Notes under the pieces: model-generated
What the model saw: the letters and a program-made list of their open reading frames with translations, nothing else
What the model was told of the DNA's origin: nothing
The model's database searches: none
Source: Siphonodentalium dalli
Lineage: Eukaryota; Mollusca; Scaphopoda; Gadilida; Siphonodentaliidae
DNA length: 64,000 nt
Assembly (NCBI GenBank): GCA_032622095.1
Contig: CP136061.1
Span: 86,714,324 to 86,778,323, forward strand
Direction of reading: 5' to 3'
Position numbers and translations under genes: made by a program
In this document: positions 1-9,680 of the stretch, piece by piece
Position numbering within the stretch: position 1 is the first letter of the stretch
How the letters are laid out: each line of letters begins with the position of its first letter

Positions 1-63
1 CTACGACTATATGTGACCCGCCATATCAAATCCAGTCGTAAGTCGGGATTTTTTTTACCCTGT
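1..63. other. Unassigned AT-rich sequence at left window edge
   Basis: No ORF or RNA gene is visible. A short stretch near position 5 (actatatgtgacccg) loosely resembles one near 3577 (gtatatatgacccg). It could be a fragment of a dispersed repeat, but the match is too short to define an element. Confidence 0.3.
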
Positions 64-132
64 GCCAATGCATTCTCTTATATATGCGAGTCGACCATAG
101 GTCGCCTCTCATATATAAGAGAATGCATTGGC
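64..132. repeat. Foldback hairpin, about 33-nt arms, 3-nt loop
   Basis: Positions 64-90 pair with 106-132 with one mismatch (outer arm GCCAATGCATTCTC). The pairing continues inward through CGACC at 92-96 and GGTCG at 100-104 around the loop ATA. Almost every base of the 69-bp segment is therefore paired. The arm core (CATTCTCTTATATATGCGAG) recurs at 5551-5674, so this is a dispersed foldback element or MITE end rather than a chance palindrome. No protein-coding content is seen. Origin as a transposon is inferred. Confidence 0.75.
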
Positions 133-491
133 CTAACAATTTTTTATCATTTTTTTTTAATAAATGTTTCTTACAATTTTTAGGACATAAAATAAAAAAA
201 CATCCATTACCCTGCAGGGAGCCCCACACATATATAGAAGCATATAGAAGAGTGTCGTCTGCTCATGTTTGTATGTACTTAGGAAGTCAACTAACATTCA
301 GTTTCCATGTAAATCTCCAGAGAAAAAGTTATATATGAAGTAGTTCGGGAACAAAAGAAGGTATATCACTGAACAGTCATAACATTTAACTGACAGGTGC
401 GCTAGGTAAATTATAAAATTATTATTTGCAACTCCATAACTTTTGCTCAGCAGATTTGCATGGAAATCCCCATTCAAAATCGGTCACTTGA
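133..491. other. Non-coding AT-rich sequence, no gene seen
   Basis: Only short meaningless ORFs occur here. The segment near 207-250 (GCAGGGAGCC followed by an ACATATATAG-type stretch) resembles part of the foldback element at 5640-5665, so some of this region may be more of that repeat. Poly-T and poly-A runs lie near 140-205. Confidence 0.4.
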
Positions 492-505
492 CCCCCCCCC
501 CCCCC
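492..505. repeat. Homopolymer run of 14 C
   Basis: An uninterrupted run of C in otherwise AT-rich sequence sits next to a TTAA (507-510) that may mark the end of a degenerate MITE copy. The run length is likely to be polymorphic or mis-sequenced. Confidence 0.85.
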
Positions 506-510
506 TTTAA

Positions 511-690
511 ATAACACATTTTAGATAGTATCCAGGTTATGAAATAATACGTATGAGTAGGAAACCTTGCCCGGGAACGATTCTATCAATTACATATAAA
601 TTTTATTTCGATATTATTTTATTATAATGTTCTAAATATAGTATCAATTAATGGGACACTTATTTGTTCTATATATAGAACTTTTAGATA
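511..690 (-). mobile_element. Degenerate partial copy of the TTAA-flanked MITE
   Basis: The reverse complement of about 540-680 aligns imperfectly with about 1150-1255 of the full MITE copy. The shared landmarks are an AAGTGTCCCA segment, an AT-rich TATAATAA stretch and the terminal-repeat start GATAGAA. Its outer end may be the TTAA at 507-510, directly after the poly-C run. It is truncated, lacking the other half of the element. Alignment is by eye. Confidence 0.45.
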
Positions 691-793
691 GAGGCCTCCA
701 GCGCGGTACTCCAATTGATTGTATTTATTGTCATATTAAGTGCGAATCAGGAAAATGGGCCCCCAGAATGTAGTATATGCTTATTGTATATAC

Positions 794-1325
794 TTAAAGA
801 TGGTTTATATCTTTGTAAACATCGGTTATATAGTCACCGGGGTATTAAATATTATATATGAATGGAATACCCCTGTCCTGAAATGCTTCTATCGATTAAT
901 ATTGATTATATTTCCAATAATTTCTTATCTAAAAACCAGTTGTTTAGCTAACGAACAATAGTGGTTACTGTTAATAGAGACCAGGAATTGTATGGTGTAA
1001 TTGTGTCATAAATAAACATTAATTAGACTCATTATCGTTTCTAACATTGTGATAAAGCTATACAAACAATCAATATGGGGTATTTGACGTTCGGATTATA
1101 ACTATGGGAACAACCTGATGATCTATACGGTGTGGCCTGAATGGTCTGTTCTAAAAAATTGAACAATAAAGTGTCCCACTTAATCATCTCATTTTATAAT
1201 AACATATAATAAAACCATCATTATTTTATAGAAGCGTTTCGGACACGGGTCTTCAATTGATATCTATTATTGTATACCTACGAACTATTTCAAAATTGTT
1301 ATATGAAGAGATAATCCATCTTTAA
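794..1325 (+). mobile_element. MITE copy A, about 524 bp, TTAA-flanked
   Basis: The element body runs 798-1321 between TTAA at 794-797 and TTAA at 1322-1325. The ends are roughly 105-bp imperfect terminal inverted repeats. The left one (798-about 900) starts AGATGG. The right one (about 1227-1321) ends CCATCT and includes TAGAAGC and CGGACACGGGTCTTC. The interior matches copy B at 1569-2094 in inverted orientation; shared words include TTTAGCTAACGAACAATA and ATTTGACGTTCGG. There is no transposase ORF, so it is non-autonomous. TTAA target duplications are typical of piggyBac-type elements, but the superfamily assignment is inference. Confidence 0.7.
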
Positions 1326-1410
1326 AATAACCAATAAAGGCAAATATAAAAGACAGTCGTGTATATCAGCGACCATAATTGAACGCCACATAGTTATTTT
1401 AAACAATACA

Positions 1411-1537
1411 AAATTCGAAATAAAATCAACATTAATTCATAGATACTTTTTCGGACAGGGATCTTCGGGTCATATTTATTATTGTATACCCAGGAAACTA
1501 TGTAAATCATGTTGCGGGAGAGATAGTCCAGCTTTAA
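1411..1537 (+). mobile_element. Truncated MITE end (copy C)
   Basis: This stretch matches the right end of copies A and B. It starts with interior sequence TTCGAAATAAAAT, continues through the terminal repeat (ATAGATAC, CGGACAGGGATCTTCGG, ATTGTATACCC) and ends at TTAA (1534-1537). The other half of the element is absent. It sits between copies A and B, which suggests nested or repeated insertion into the same spot. Confidence 0.55.
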
Positions 1538-1564
1538 TGTTTTAATAGCCTACAAGTGTCAGTA

Positions 1565-2098
1565 TTAAAGATGGATTATCTGTTTAAATAACAAATTTGA
1601 AATAATTGCGTGGGTTTAAATAATAAATATGAACCGAAGACCTCTGCCCGGAAAGGCTTCTATCAATTAATATTTATTTTTTCTAATAATTTATTGGAAC
1701 CGTTTATTTGTCTATTTTTATAACATACCATTCGGGTGATACCATATAGCGATAGAGAGCATTAGGCTGTTCCTATGGCTACGTACCGAACGTCAAATAT
1801 TCCAGATTGATTGGTTCTATTATTTTATTCCATAGTTATAAGCGACAATGAGTACAATTAACGTTTATTTGTGACAAAATTACGCCATAAAATGTCTGGT
1901 CTCTGTTGACTGTTAGTAATCAATATTGTTCGTTAGCTAAACAACCACACCTTTTTAGACCAGAAAATATTCGAAATAAAATGAATATTAATCGATAGAA
2001 GCATTTCCGAACAGGAGTCTTCGATTCAGATCTAATATTTTATACCCCGGTAACTATATAATACACTGCATGTTTACAAAGGGATAATCCAACTTTAA
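1565..2098 (-). mobile_element. MITE copy B, about 526 bp, TTAA-flanked, inverted to copy A
   Basis: The body runs 1569-2094 between TTAA at 1565-1568 and TTAA at 2095-2098. Its reverse complement aligns with copy A along its whole length, and the two lengths differ by only about 2 bp. Long shared words show common descent, while numerous substitutions show the copies are old. Together A and B form a large inverted repeat with a 239-bp spacer. No coding capacity is seen. Confidence 0.7.
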
Positions 2099-2263
2099 AT
2101 AAAATGAGCAGCGCAAAATGTTGTAAAACGAATCTTATCTGAAGGGTGTTCATTAGTTACACCACTTTTAAGAATTCAATGTTACCGTGCATCTTGATTC
2201 GTGATCCCGTATGTTCCAAAATAAAAAAACGGGAACATGGGGAATTTGTTGCTGTGAAATTAA

Positions 2264-2815
2264 CATACCTTACTCGTATTTAAATTCGCGCAGTACTATT
2301 TTTCGCTCAGTTTTGCATTCGCGCACTTTAAATTCGCGCACCTAGATGTGCGAATTCAAAACTAACAAACATTTTCGTAATATTTTCTTATATCTTGGAG
2401 CTGATGGCAGTTTCGGTTCTTAGTCATTGCTGGGGATAGTATATTAAGCATCATCGCGGTGGATTTACATCGAGTATACAATGAACTAGTAACTACATAC
2501 ATCATAATTTTGTGACGACCTGGAATATTAGTATTTCTTATACAAACATTTCAACAATGTCTATGTTACCATGATTTGTCGCTTGGCATTGTGGTTGGCC
2601 GAATGTAAATATATGCATACATGTATAAGCGTAATTGTGTATTCAACCGTTCATAATATATATAAACTCAGCAACATAGCCCTCTTTGTATTTCCTATGA
2701 ACTGTGGTTTAGATTAAATTTGGGAGTCGTACTATTTTTCGCTCAGTTTTAAATTCGCGCACCGATTGGTGGGCGAAAAATAGTACTGCGTGAATTTAAA
2801 TACGAGTAAGGTATG
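2264..2815. mobile_element. MITE, about 544 bp, 43-bp terminal inverted repeats with TA
   Basis: Positions 2264-2306 and 2773-2815 are inverted repeats with a single mismatch over 43 bp. The outer sequence is CATACCTTACTCG. If TA at 2266-2267 and 2812-2813 is the target duplication, the element is 2268-2811 and starts CCTTACTCG. Subterminal words are reused: GTACTATTTTTCGCTCAG occurs directly at 2293 and 2729 and forms a further hairpin at the right end. CGCGCA motifs repeat inside both ends. There is no transposase ORF. A TA duplication fits Tc1/mariner-type MITEs. The near-identity of the ends points to a younger insertion than the TTAA family. Confidence 0.75.
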
Positions 2816-3409
2816 ATTGTTGAAGTTAGGATGTGCTACGCCTGACGAAGGCAATGTGCACGTTCGACTTATCAGTCAACTGCTTGATACACACGTGGAT
2901 ACCAAACTGTCATAACTAGAAAATATTGTACTACATTGTTACATAAGCTCGAAGTTAAACGTTCGTGTTTGTTTGAACATATTTATTGTGACCCACATAT
3001 AAATGGAATATTTTACATAACACAGAATACATAGATAATGTTGTGGGTGCACATGGTATCGGAGCACAAGTTACCAAACGTAGTGAGGCTCCTCTCCCCT
3101 GGCGTTCAGCTGCTGATGAATTTAAATCGATGATGTTGCAGGAATGAATTTTGATGAGAGTTTTGTTTTGTTATTTGTATGGGGGACGATGTCCCATGCG
3201 ATCGGCCAGATACATGTATACATAGGGGCACAATCAAAACATGCAGGTTGTAGTTGTAGTTCGTCGGAAAAATCAGTAGATTCCAAACTTTGTGTTATAT
3301 ATAGTGGGAGGTGATTCTGTGCAGAAATTGCACCATGGTATCACAGTTCATGGAAAGCGGTGGAGGGCAGTGACCCACCCCTCTGATGATGATAGTTCCT
3401 GAACATTAA
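2816..3409. other. Intergenic sequence, no gene seen
   Basis: No credible ORF is present. A minus-strand AATAAA (TTTATT at 2982-2987 on the plus strand) could serve the gene at 3602-4462 as a distant polyadenylation signal, about 615 bp past its stop; this is weak evidence. The rest is unassigned. Confidence 0.35.
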
Positions 3410-3580
3410 CGTTGGCGGACCGGGTTTGTGCCCTCGGTGGCTTTCTTGGAAGGTTTCTCCAAACAGAGTTGTCCTATATCACGTGACTTATTTATCATTG
3501 TACATATGTTATGAATATATACAGTCTTATAAATGTACACATGTTAAAAGAATGAATAAAAAGTTGAAGTTGAAAGTCGT
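3410..3580 (+). mobile_element. Possible 3' tail of a retroelement
   Basis: A moderately GC-rich stretch (GACCGGGTTTGTGCCCTCGG, GGTTTCTCC) passes into an AT-rich tail that contains AATAAA at 3555-3560, followed by the short tandem word TTGAAG/TTGAAA. A GC-richer body, a poly(A) signal and a simple-repeat tail together resemble LINE or SINE 3' ends. No reverse transcriptase ORF is present. It could equally be a transcript end of unknown type. Confidence 0.3.
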
Positions 3581-3601
3581 ATATATGACCCGAGCTCAGA
3601 T

Positions 3602-4462
3602 CTAGGGTTCTTCCATCACCAAATTGTGGTTTGACAGTTTCTCCCACTCCTTGACTCTGGCAATGCATTGTTCTTCAGTGGAACCCACGACCTTCTCGAG
3701 AGCAGATTGCCATTCCTTTACCAACTCCTGCACAAACAATTTATCATGTTGGGTATACCTCTTTAAATACTGTTCATGTATGGTGAACATGGATGCCGGC
3801 GTAATATAACACACTCCTTTGAGTTCGCGTTCGGTTCGAGATGCCAGCATGTCAATCAAACTCTCTTGGGCGTATTCGTTTGGCATGTCTATGCCTCGAG
3901 TGTACTCTGGGTGGTGCTGGTTGTTCGCGTAGTGAGATTCAAGTGACTCCTTCCAAGCCTCGTTCTCAGTATCATCCAGTTGCCGGTATGCCCCAGTCTT
4001 ACCAAACATAACACCATATCCTAGCGCCTCGGGAATACCATATTTGCTTAAGTCATGAATATCGACTAAATGTGCCATGTTTTTTGGCAGTTCGATGTTT
4101 GCCACGTGAGCCATAAGGTTATAAATCCACGTTATCCATGTCCTATGTGAAGCGGTTGTTGAATAATGTCGATTTACATTGTTTCTCATTAAAATATCAT
4201 AATATTGTTCTCGTCTCAGTTCAAAATTATTACCACTTTCAATTGGATATTCTATTTGTAGTTTCTGTAGCTGAACCAGGCACCGCTGCCCTTCTCGTCC
4301 GGGAACAGGAGGCAAATCATTGAACTCGTGCCTAACCCACCCATCCTGGATCTTCATCAGAGCTGCTACTGTTGCCGACTTATCGCGTCGAAGCGCTTCC
4401 AAATCATCCCCCGATAAATCTAACGTGGGGCAAACATCGTCTATATTCTGAGTGTCCACCAT
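3602..4462 (-). CDS. Uncharacterised protein, DUF5662-like (HD-like) domain
   Basis: This is an uninterrupted 286-codon ORF and the only one in the window with complex, protein-like composition. The central part carries a histidine/acidic pattern: H119 in a NLMAHVANIE segment, H136-D137 in VDIHDLSKYG, then W170, H177 and the block NNQHHPEY (180-187), followed by MPNEYAQESLIDML (193-206). An HD-x-SK motif followed by N-x-HHPEY and a downstream acidic helix is what I recall of the DUF5662 family, which has an HD-phosphohydrolase-like layout; the true substrate is unknown. Residues 1-100 and 220-286 look helical and charged. No signal peptide or membrane segment is seen. The ATG is at 4460-4462 and an in-frame stop lies at 4514-4516. 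A splice-acceptor-like TTGCAG ends at 4495, so an upstream exon is possible. The CDS itself shows no intron. It lies between transposon remnants. Assignment is from motif memory, not a search. Confidence 0.65.
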   Translation of the reverse strand: MVDTQNIDDVCPTLDLSGDDLEALRRDKSATVAALMKIQDGWVRHEFNDLPPVPGREGQRCLVQLQKLQIEYPIESGNNFELRREQYYDILMRNNVNRHYSTTASHRTWITWIYNLMAHVANIELPKNMAHLVDIHDLSKYGIPEALGYGVMFGKTGAYRQLDDTENEAWKESLESHYANNQHHPEYTRGIDMPNEYAQESLIDMLASRTERELKGVCYITPASMFTIHEQYLKRYTQHDKLFVQELVKEWQSALEKVVGSTEEQCIARVKEWEKLSNHNLVMEEP

Positions 4463-4494
4463 CTGTGGTTGTTCCTTACTAACACTTCGACAAC

Positions 4495-4502
4495 CTGCAA
4501 TG
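4495..4502 (-). promoter_or_regulatory. Possible splice acceptor upstream of the start codon
   Basis: Read on the minus strand, the sequence ends in ATTGCAG at 4495, and the frame stays open from there to the ATG at 4462. This could be the 3' splice site of a 5' UTR intron. The polypyrimidine tract is weak, so the call is tentative. Confidence 0.25.
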
Positions 4503-4668
4503 AATGGGGAGGTTCAGATTCAGGATTTAGACTCAGGTTAACTCGTTCTTAACTAAATGGTCTATTATGCATCTGGGTGGGTGTTCAGGAAATGTAAGCA
4601 GAGTTGCAGACGACAGACGGTCGAACAGATAATACTGGTGCAGAAAGATTCATATTCGTTGTTGGAAA

Positions 4669-4718
4669 TGTTCAGATAATAAGTTCAATGGTCGTTTGTT
4701 GAACTTATTATGTGAACA
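4669..4718. repeat. Hairpin, 20-bp arms, 10-nt loop
   Basis: Positions 4669-4688 (TGTTCAGATAATAAGTTCAA) pair with 4699-4718 with one mismatch. A diverged version of the same palindrome lies at 6101-6155, again preceded by GGAAA. The two copies flank the minisatellite and the second foldback element, so they may be the ends of one larger insertion or two copies of a small inverted-repeat family. Confidence 0.6.
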
Positions 4719-4784
4719 GTTCCTACTACTCGTTAATGTGTATTTAGTACAGAAAGGTTTAAACTTATACCTTCGCCCGTCAAG

Positions 4785-5300
4785 CATAACATACTATAAT
4801 ACAATGTGGCAGAGGAGGGAACATATTATAACATACTATACTTCACTGTGCCAGAGGTGGGAACATATTATAACAGACTATACTTCACTGTGCCAGAGGT
4901 GGGAACATATTAGAACAGACTATACTTCACTGTGCCAGAGGTGGGAACATATTATAACAGATTATACTTCACTGTTCCAGAGGTGGGAACATATTATAAC
5001 AGACTATACTTTACTGTGCCAGAGGTTGGGACATAGTATAACATACTATACTTCACTGTGCCAGAGGTAGGAACACATTATAACATAATATACTTTACTG
5101 TGCCAGAGGTGGGAACATATTATAACAGAATATACTTCACTGTGCCAGAGGTGGGAACATATTATAACAGAATATACTTCACTGTGCCAGAGGTGGGAAC
5201 ATGTTATAACAGAATATAATTCACTGTGCCATAGGTGTGAACATATTATAACAGAATATATTTTACTGTGCCAGGGGCGGGAACATATTATAAAAGACAT
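4785..5300 (+). repeat. 42-bp minisatellite, about 12 copies
   Basis: The word CCAGAGGTGGGAACATATTA recurs at exactly 42-bp spacing from 4809 to 5271, with about 12 copies and light divergence; the first and last copies are the most diverged. Because 42 is a multiple of three, the array gives an ORF in each direction (4696-5070 plus, 5046-5327 minus). These show the same 14-residue periodicity and no independent sign of being genes, so I annotate only the repeat. Confidence 0.92.
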
Positions 5301-5550
5301 GAAAATAATTAGGTTGGACATGTTCATCTAACAATGTATATATTGGATGGTTTGATGACCAGATATCGACATTCAAAAGGGTTTTAACACGTTTTGAATT
5401 TCTGTCAGCCCAGAAAAATTTCTAATGATCACATAAAGAGCGTCGATGCCTCCGTCGCACAAAAGCGGTAGATAATAAAGAACGTCCTCAGTTATGATCT
5501 GTTGTGATCGTTTTCGACGTATTACTTATCAATTATTTCTCCCATAGGTA
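5301..5550. other. Intergenic sequence, no gene seen
   Basis: This unique-looking AT-rich sequence lies between the minisatellite and the foldback element. No ORF of note or RNA gene was recognised. Confidence 0.4.
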
Positions 5551-5674
5551 GCCTCACACATATAAGAGAATGCACCGGCTTAGCAATATTTACATTGACC
5601 TTGTAAGCCAGTACATTCTCTTATATATGCGAGGCTCCCACAGGGAGCTTCGCATATATACGATACTGCATGGC
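5551..5674. repeat. Compound foldback element related to 64-132
   Basis: Positions about 5551-5580 are an inverted copy of about 5605-5634 (roughly 26 of 30 matching). The second arm (5607-5639, including CATTCTCTTATATATGCGAG) pairs again with 5643-5674 around the loop ACA. Three alternating arms of one sequence therefore lie next to each other. The arm word is the same as in the hairpin at 64-132, which shows a family of foldback repeats with at least two copies in 5.6 kb. Confidence 0.7.
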
Positions 5675-6100
5675 ACATTGTCTTTAATGCTGCTTCTGCG
5701 GGGCCCCAATCATGAAAGGGTTAACATCTTAATTACAGTATGTAACATCCTAATCCCATATATTGCAATGAAGTATAAAGTGGCCACAAATATTCCAAGC
5801 CGAATGAACAATGGATGAAATATTTATAATTATGCAGGCTGGTCCACTCAAGCAGAGAGCAACCAAATTGAAATAGGGCAGATAGATATGGTGGTCAGTT
5901 TGGACCTGGTTATGGCGCCATGACGTAAAACTCACCCAAATGGTTTATTAATCAGCAGACACGACATGAACATTCTCAAATATAGAACATTATTTATTGG
6001 TGGTTCTCTTTGATTCAAGAAAAATCAAGTTCCATCTCCAGATATGATATCATGGAAACTTAACGCTTTTTCTACTAAATGCTCACTGACGAGTAGGAAA
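5675..6100. other. Intergenic sequence, no gene seen
   Basis: Ordinary AT-rich sequence. Short ORFs here (for example 5750-5935 minus) lack any recognisable composition or motif. No RNA gene was recognised. Confidence 0.4.
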
Positions 6101-6155
6101 TGTTCAGATAATGAGTTCAATATCAACGATCATTGTTGAACTTAGTATCTGAATT
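6101..6155. repeat. Degenerate hairpin, second copy of the 4669 palindrome
   Basis: The arm TGTTCAGATAATGAGTTCAA at 6101-6120 is followed after a short loop by the imperfect inverse TTGAACTTAGTATCTGAA at 6136-6153. The arm differs from 4669-4688 at one base. The second arm carries more mismatches than the copy at 4669-4718. Confidence 0.5.
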
Positions 6156-6323
6156 ATGTTTCTGTTGTATTAACTGTCTGTCGTCAATTATATTACCCGA
6201 ACTCCCCTCCATCCAAATTAATAATAGACCGTCCCAAAGTATTCTTTTATAAATCTAGGGAGAATCCATTTAGTAAAGAAATAACTAATATGTGTACGTT
6301 GAGGCGCATGAATAATCATGAGT
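6156..6323. other. Unique sequence up to the satellite boundary
   Basis: No gene is seen. The satellite begins abruptly after ATAATCATGA near 6321. No target-site duplication or transposon end is evident at the junction. Confidence 0.45.
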
Positions 6324-9300
6324 GTACACTCCTTGTATGGTATAGGGGTACAATCCTTGTATGATATAGGGTACAATCCTTGTATGGTATAGGGGTACAA
6401 TCCTTGTATGGTATAGGGGTACAATCTGTGTATGGTATAGGGGTACAATCCTTGTATGGTACAGGGTACAATCCTTGTACGGTATAGGGTACAATCCGTG
6501 TATGGTATAGGGGTACACTCAGTGTATGGTATAGGGGTACAATCCTTGTGTGGTATAGGGATACAATCCTTGTATGGTATAGGGGTACAATCAGTGTATG
6601 GTATATGGTACACTCCTTGTATGGTATAGGGGTACACTCCTTGTATGGTATAGGGGTACAATCCTTGTGTGGTATAGGGATACAATCATGGTATGGTATA
6701 GGGGTACAATCCTTGTATGGTATAGGGGTACAATCATTGTATGGTATATGGGTACAATCATTGTATTGTATAGGGGTACAATCCTTGTATGGTATAGGGG
6801 TACAATCCTTGTATCGTATAGGGGTACAATCATTGTATGGTATAGGGGTACAATCCGTGTATGGTATATGGTCCCCGTATGGTATGGGGGTACAATCCAT
6901 GTATGGTATACGGTACAATCCCTGTATGGTATAGGGGTACACTCCGTGTATGGTATAGGGGTACAAATATTGTATGGTATATGGGTACAATCCGTGTATG
7001 GTATATGGGAACATCATTGTATGGTATAGGGGTACACTCATTGTATGGTATAGGGTACAATCCTTGTATGGAATAGGGGTACAATACTTGTATTGTATAT
7101 TGGTACAATCCCTTTATGGTATATGGGTACAATCATTGTATGGTATAGGGTACAATCCGTGTATGGTGTATGGGTACAATCCTTGTATTGTATAGGGGTA
7201 CAATCCTTGTATGGTATAGGGGTACAATCATTGTATGGTATAGGGATACAATCATTGTACGGTATAGGGGTACAATCATTGTATTGTATAGGGGTACAAT
7301 CATTTTATGGTATAGGGGTACAATCCTTGTATGGTATAGGGTCCTTGTATGGTATAGGGGTACAATCCATGTAAGGTATAGGGGTACAATCCCTGTATGG
7401 TATAGGGGTACACTCCGTGTATGGTATAGGGGCACAATCCTTGTATGGTATAGGGGTGTAATCCGTGTATGGTATATGGGAACATCATTGTATGGTATAG
7501 GGGTACACTCATTGTATGGTATAGGGGTACACTCCTTGTATGGTGTATGGGTACAATCCTTGTATTGTATAGGGGTACAATCCTTGTATGGTATAGGGGT
7601 ACAATCATTGTATGGTATAGGGGTACAATCATTGTACGGTATAGTGGTACAATCCTTGTATTGTATATGGGTACAATCCGTGTATGGTATAGTGGAACAG
7701 CACTGTATGGTATAGGGGTACAATCATTTTATGGTATAGGGGTACAATCCTTGTATGGTATAGGGGTACAATCCATGTAAGGTATATGGGTACAATCCCT
7801 GTATGGTATAGGGGTACAATCCATGTATGGTATAGGGGTACAATCCCTGTATGGTATATGGGTACAATCCCTGTATGGTATAGGGGTACAATCCTTGTAT
7901 GGTATAGGGTACAATCCTTGTATGGTATAGGGTACAATCCGTGTATGGTATAGGGGTACAATCATTGTATGGTATAGTGGTACAATCCTTGTATGGTATA
8001 GGGGTACAATCCGTGTATGGTATAGGGGTACAATCCTTGTATGGTATAGGGGTACAATCCTTGTATGGTATATGGGTACAATCCTTGTATGGTATAGGGT
8101 ACAATCCTTGTATGGTATAGGGTACAATCCGTGTATGGTATAGGGGTACAATCATTGTATGGTATAGTGGTACAATACTTGTATGGTATAGGGGTACAAT
8201 CCTTGTATGGTATAGGGTACAATCCGTGTATGGTGTAGGGGTACAATCCTTGTATGGTATAGTGGTACAATCCTTGTATGGTATAGTGGTACAATCCTTG
8301 TATGGTATAGGGGTACAATCCTTGTATGGTATAGGGGTACAATCCTTGTATGGTATAGGGTACAATCCTTGTATGGTATAGGGTACAATCCTTGTATGGT
8401 ATAGGGGTACAATCCTTGTATGGTATAGGGTACAATCCTTGTATGGTATAGGGTACAATCCGTGTATGGTACAGGGGTACAATCCTCGTGTGGTATAGTC
8501 GTACAATCCTTGTATGGTATAGGGGTACAATCCTTGTATGGTATAGGGTACAATCCTTGTATGGTATAGGGGTACAATCCTTGTATGGTATAGGGTACAA
8601 TCCTTGTATGGTATAGGGGTACAATCCTTGTATGGTATAGGGGTACAATCCTTGTATGGTATAGTGGTACAATCCTTGTATGGTATAGGGGTACAATCCG
8701 TGTATGGTATAGGGGTACAATCCTTGTATGGTATAGGGGTACAATCCTTGTATGGTATAGGGGTACAATCCTTGTATTGTATAGGGGTACAATCCTTGTA
8801 TGGTATAGGGGTACAATCCTTGTATGGTATAGGGTACAATCCGTGTATGGTGTAGGGGTACAATCCTTGTATGGTATAGGGGTACAATCCTTGTATTGTA
8901 TAGGGGTACAATCCTTGTATGGTATAGGGTCCTTGTATGGTATAGGGGTACAATCCTTGTATTGTATAGGTGTGCACTCCTTGTATGGTATAGGGGTACA
9001 ATCCTTGTATTGTATAGGGGTACAATCCTTGTATGGTATAGGGTGCTTGTATGGTATAGGGCTACGCTCCTTGTATTGTATAGGTGTGCACTCCTTGTAT
9101 GGTATAGGGGTACAATCCTTGTATGGTATAGGGGTACAATCATTGTATGGTATAGGGTCCTTGTATGGTATAGGGGCACAATCCTTGTATGGTATAGGGG
9201 TATAATCCGTGTATGGTATAGGGGTACATCATTGTATGGTATAGGGGTACACTCATTGTATGGTATAGGGGTACACTCCTTGTATGGTGTATGGGTACAA

Positions 9301-9680
9301 TCCTTGTATGGTATAGGGGTACACTCCGTGTATGGTATAGGGCACAATCCTTGTATGGTATAGGGGTACAATCCTTGTATGGTGTATGGGCACAATCCTT
9401 GTATGGTATAGGGGTACAATCCTTATATGGTATAGGGGTACACTCCTTGTATGGTATAGGGGTACAATCCTTGTATGGTATAGGGTACAATCCATGTAAG
9501 GTATAGGGGTACAATCATTGTATTGTATAGGGGTACAATCCTTGTATGGTATAGGGGTACAATCATTGTATTGTATAGGGGTACAATCATTGTATTGTAT
9601 AGGGGTACACTCCGTGTATGGTATAGGGGTACAATCCTTGTATGGTATAGGGGTACAATCATTGTATGGTATAGGGGTAC
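6324..9680 (+). repeat. Degraded left edge of the satellite
   Basis: Units here are irregular. Many are 23 bp with GGG instead of GGGG, several are 18 bp lacking GTACAA (for example near 7340, 8930, 9160), and rare substitutions are common (CGTG, TTGTATTG, GTGTATGG, CCCTG). CpG-containing units are enriched. Interior units beyond about 9,700 are almost all exactly 24 bp. This is the pattern expected where unequal exchange and conversion no longer homogenise the array end. Confidence 0.85.

Noticed and set aside
84-338. 84-aa ORF and the opposite 67-aa ORF at 26-229
   Set aside because: Both run through the foldback hairpin; the mirrored peptides come from the inverted repeat.
740-961. 73-aa ORF
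   Set aside because: Lies largely inside MITE copy A, is AT-rich, and has no recognisable features.
4696-5070. 124-aa ORF with a 14-residue repeat
   Set aside because: Fully explained by the 42-bp minisatellite; a minus-strand ORF of the same kind exists over the adjacent copies.
5570-5935. Short ORFs (82 aa plus, 61 aa minus)
   Set aside because: The first begins inside the foldback element and the second is low-information; no domain or codon evidence.
1-6323. tRNA or rRNA genes
   Set aside because: No cloverleaf with conserved A and B boxes and no rRNA core sequences were recognised by eye.
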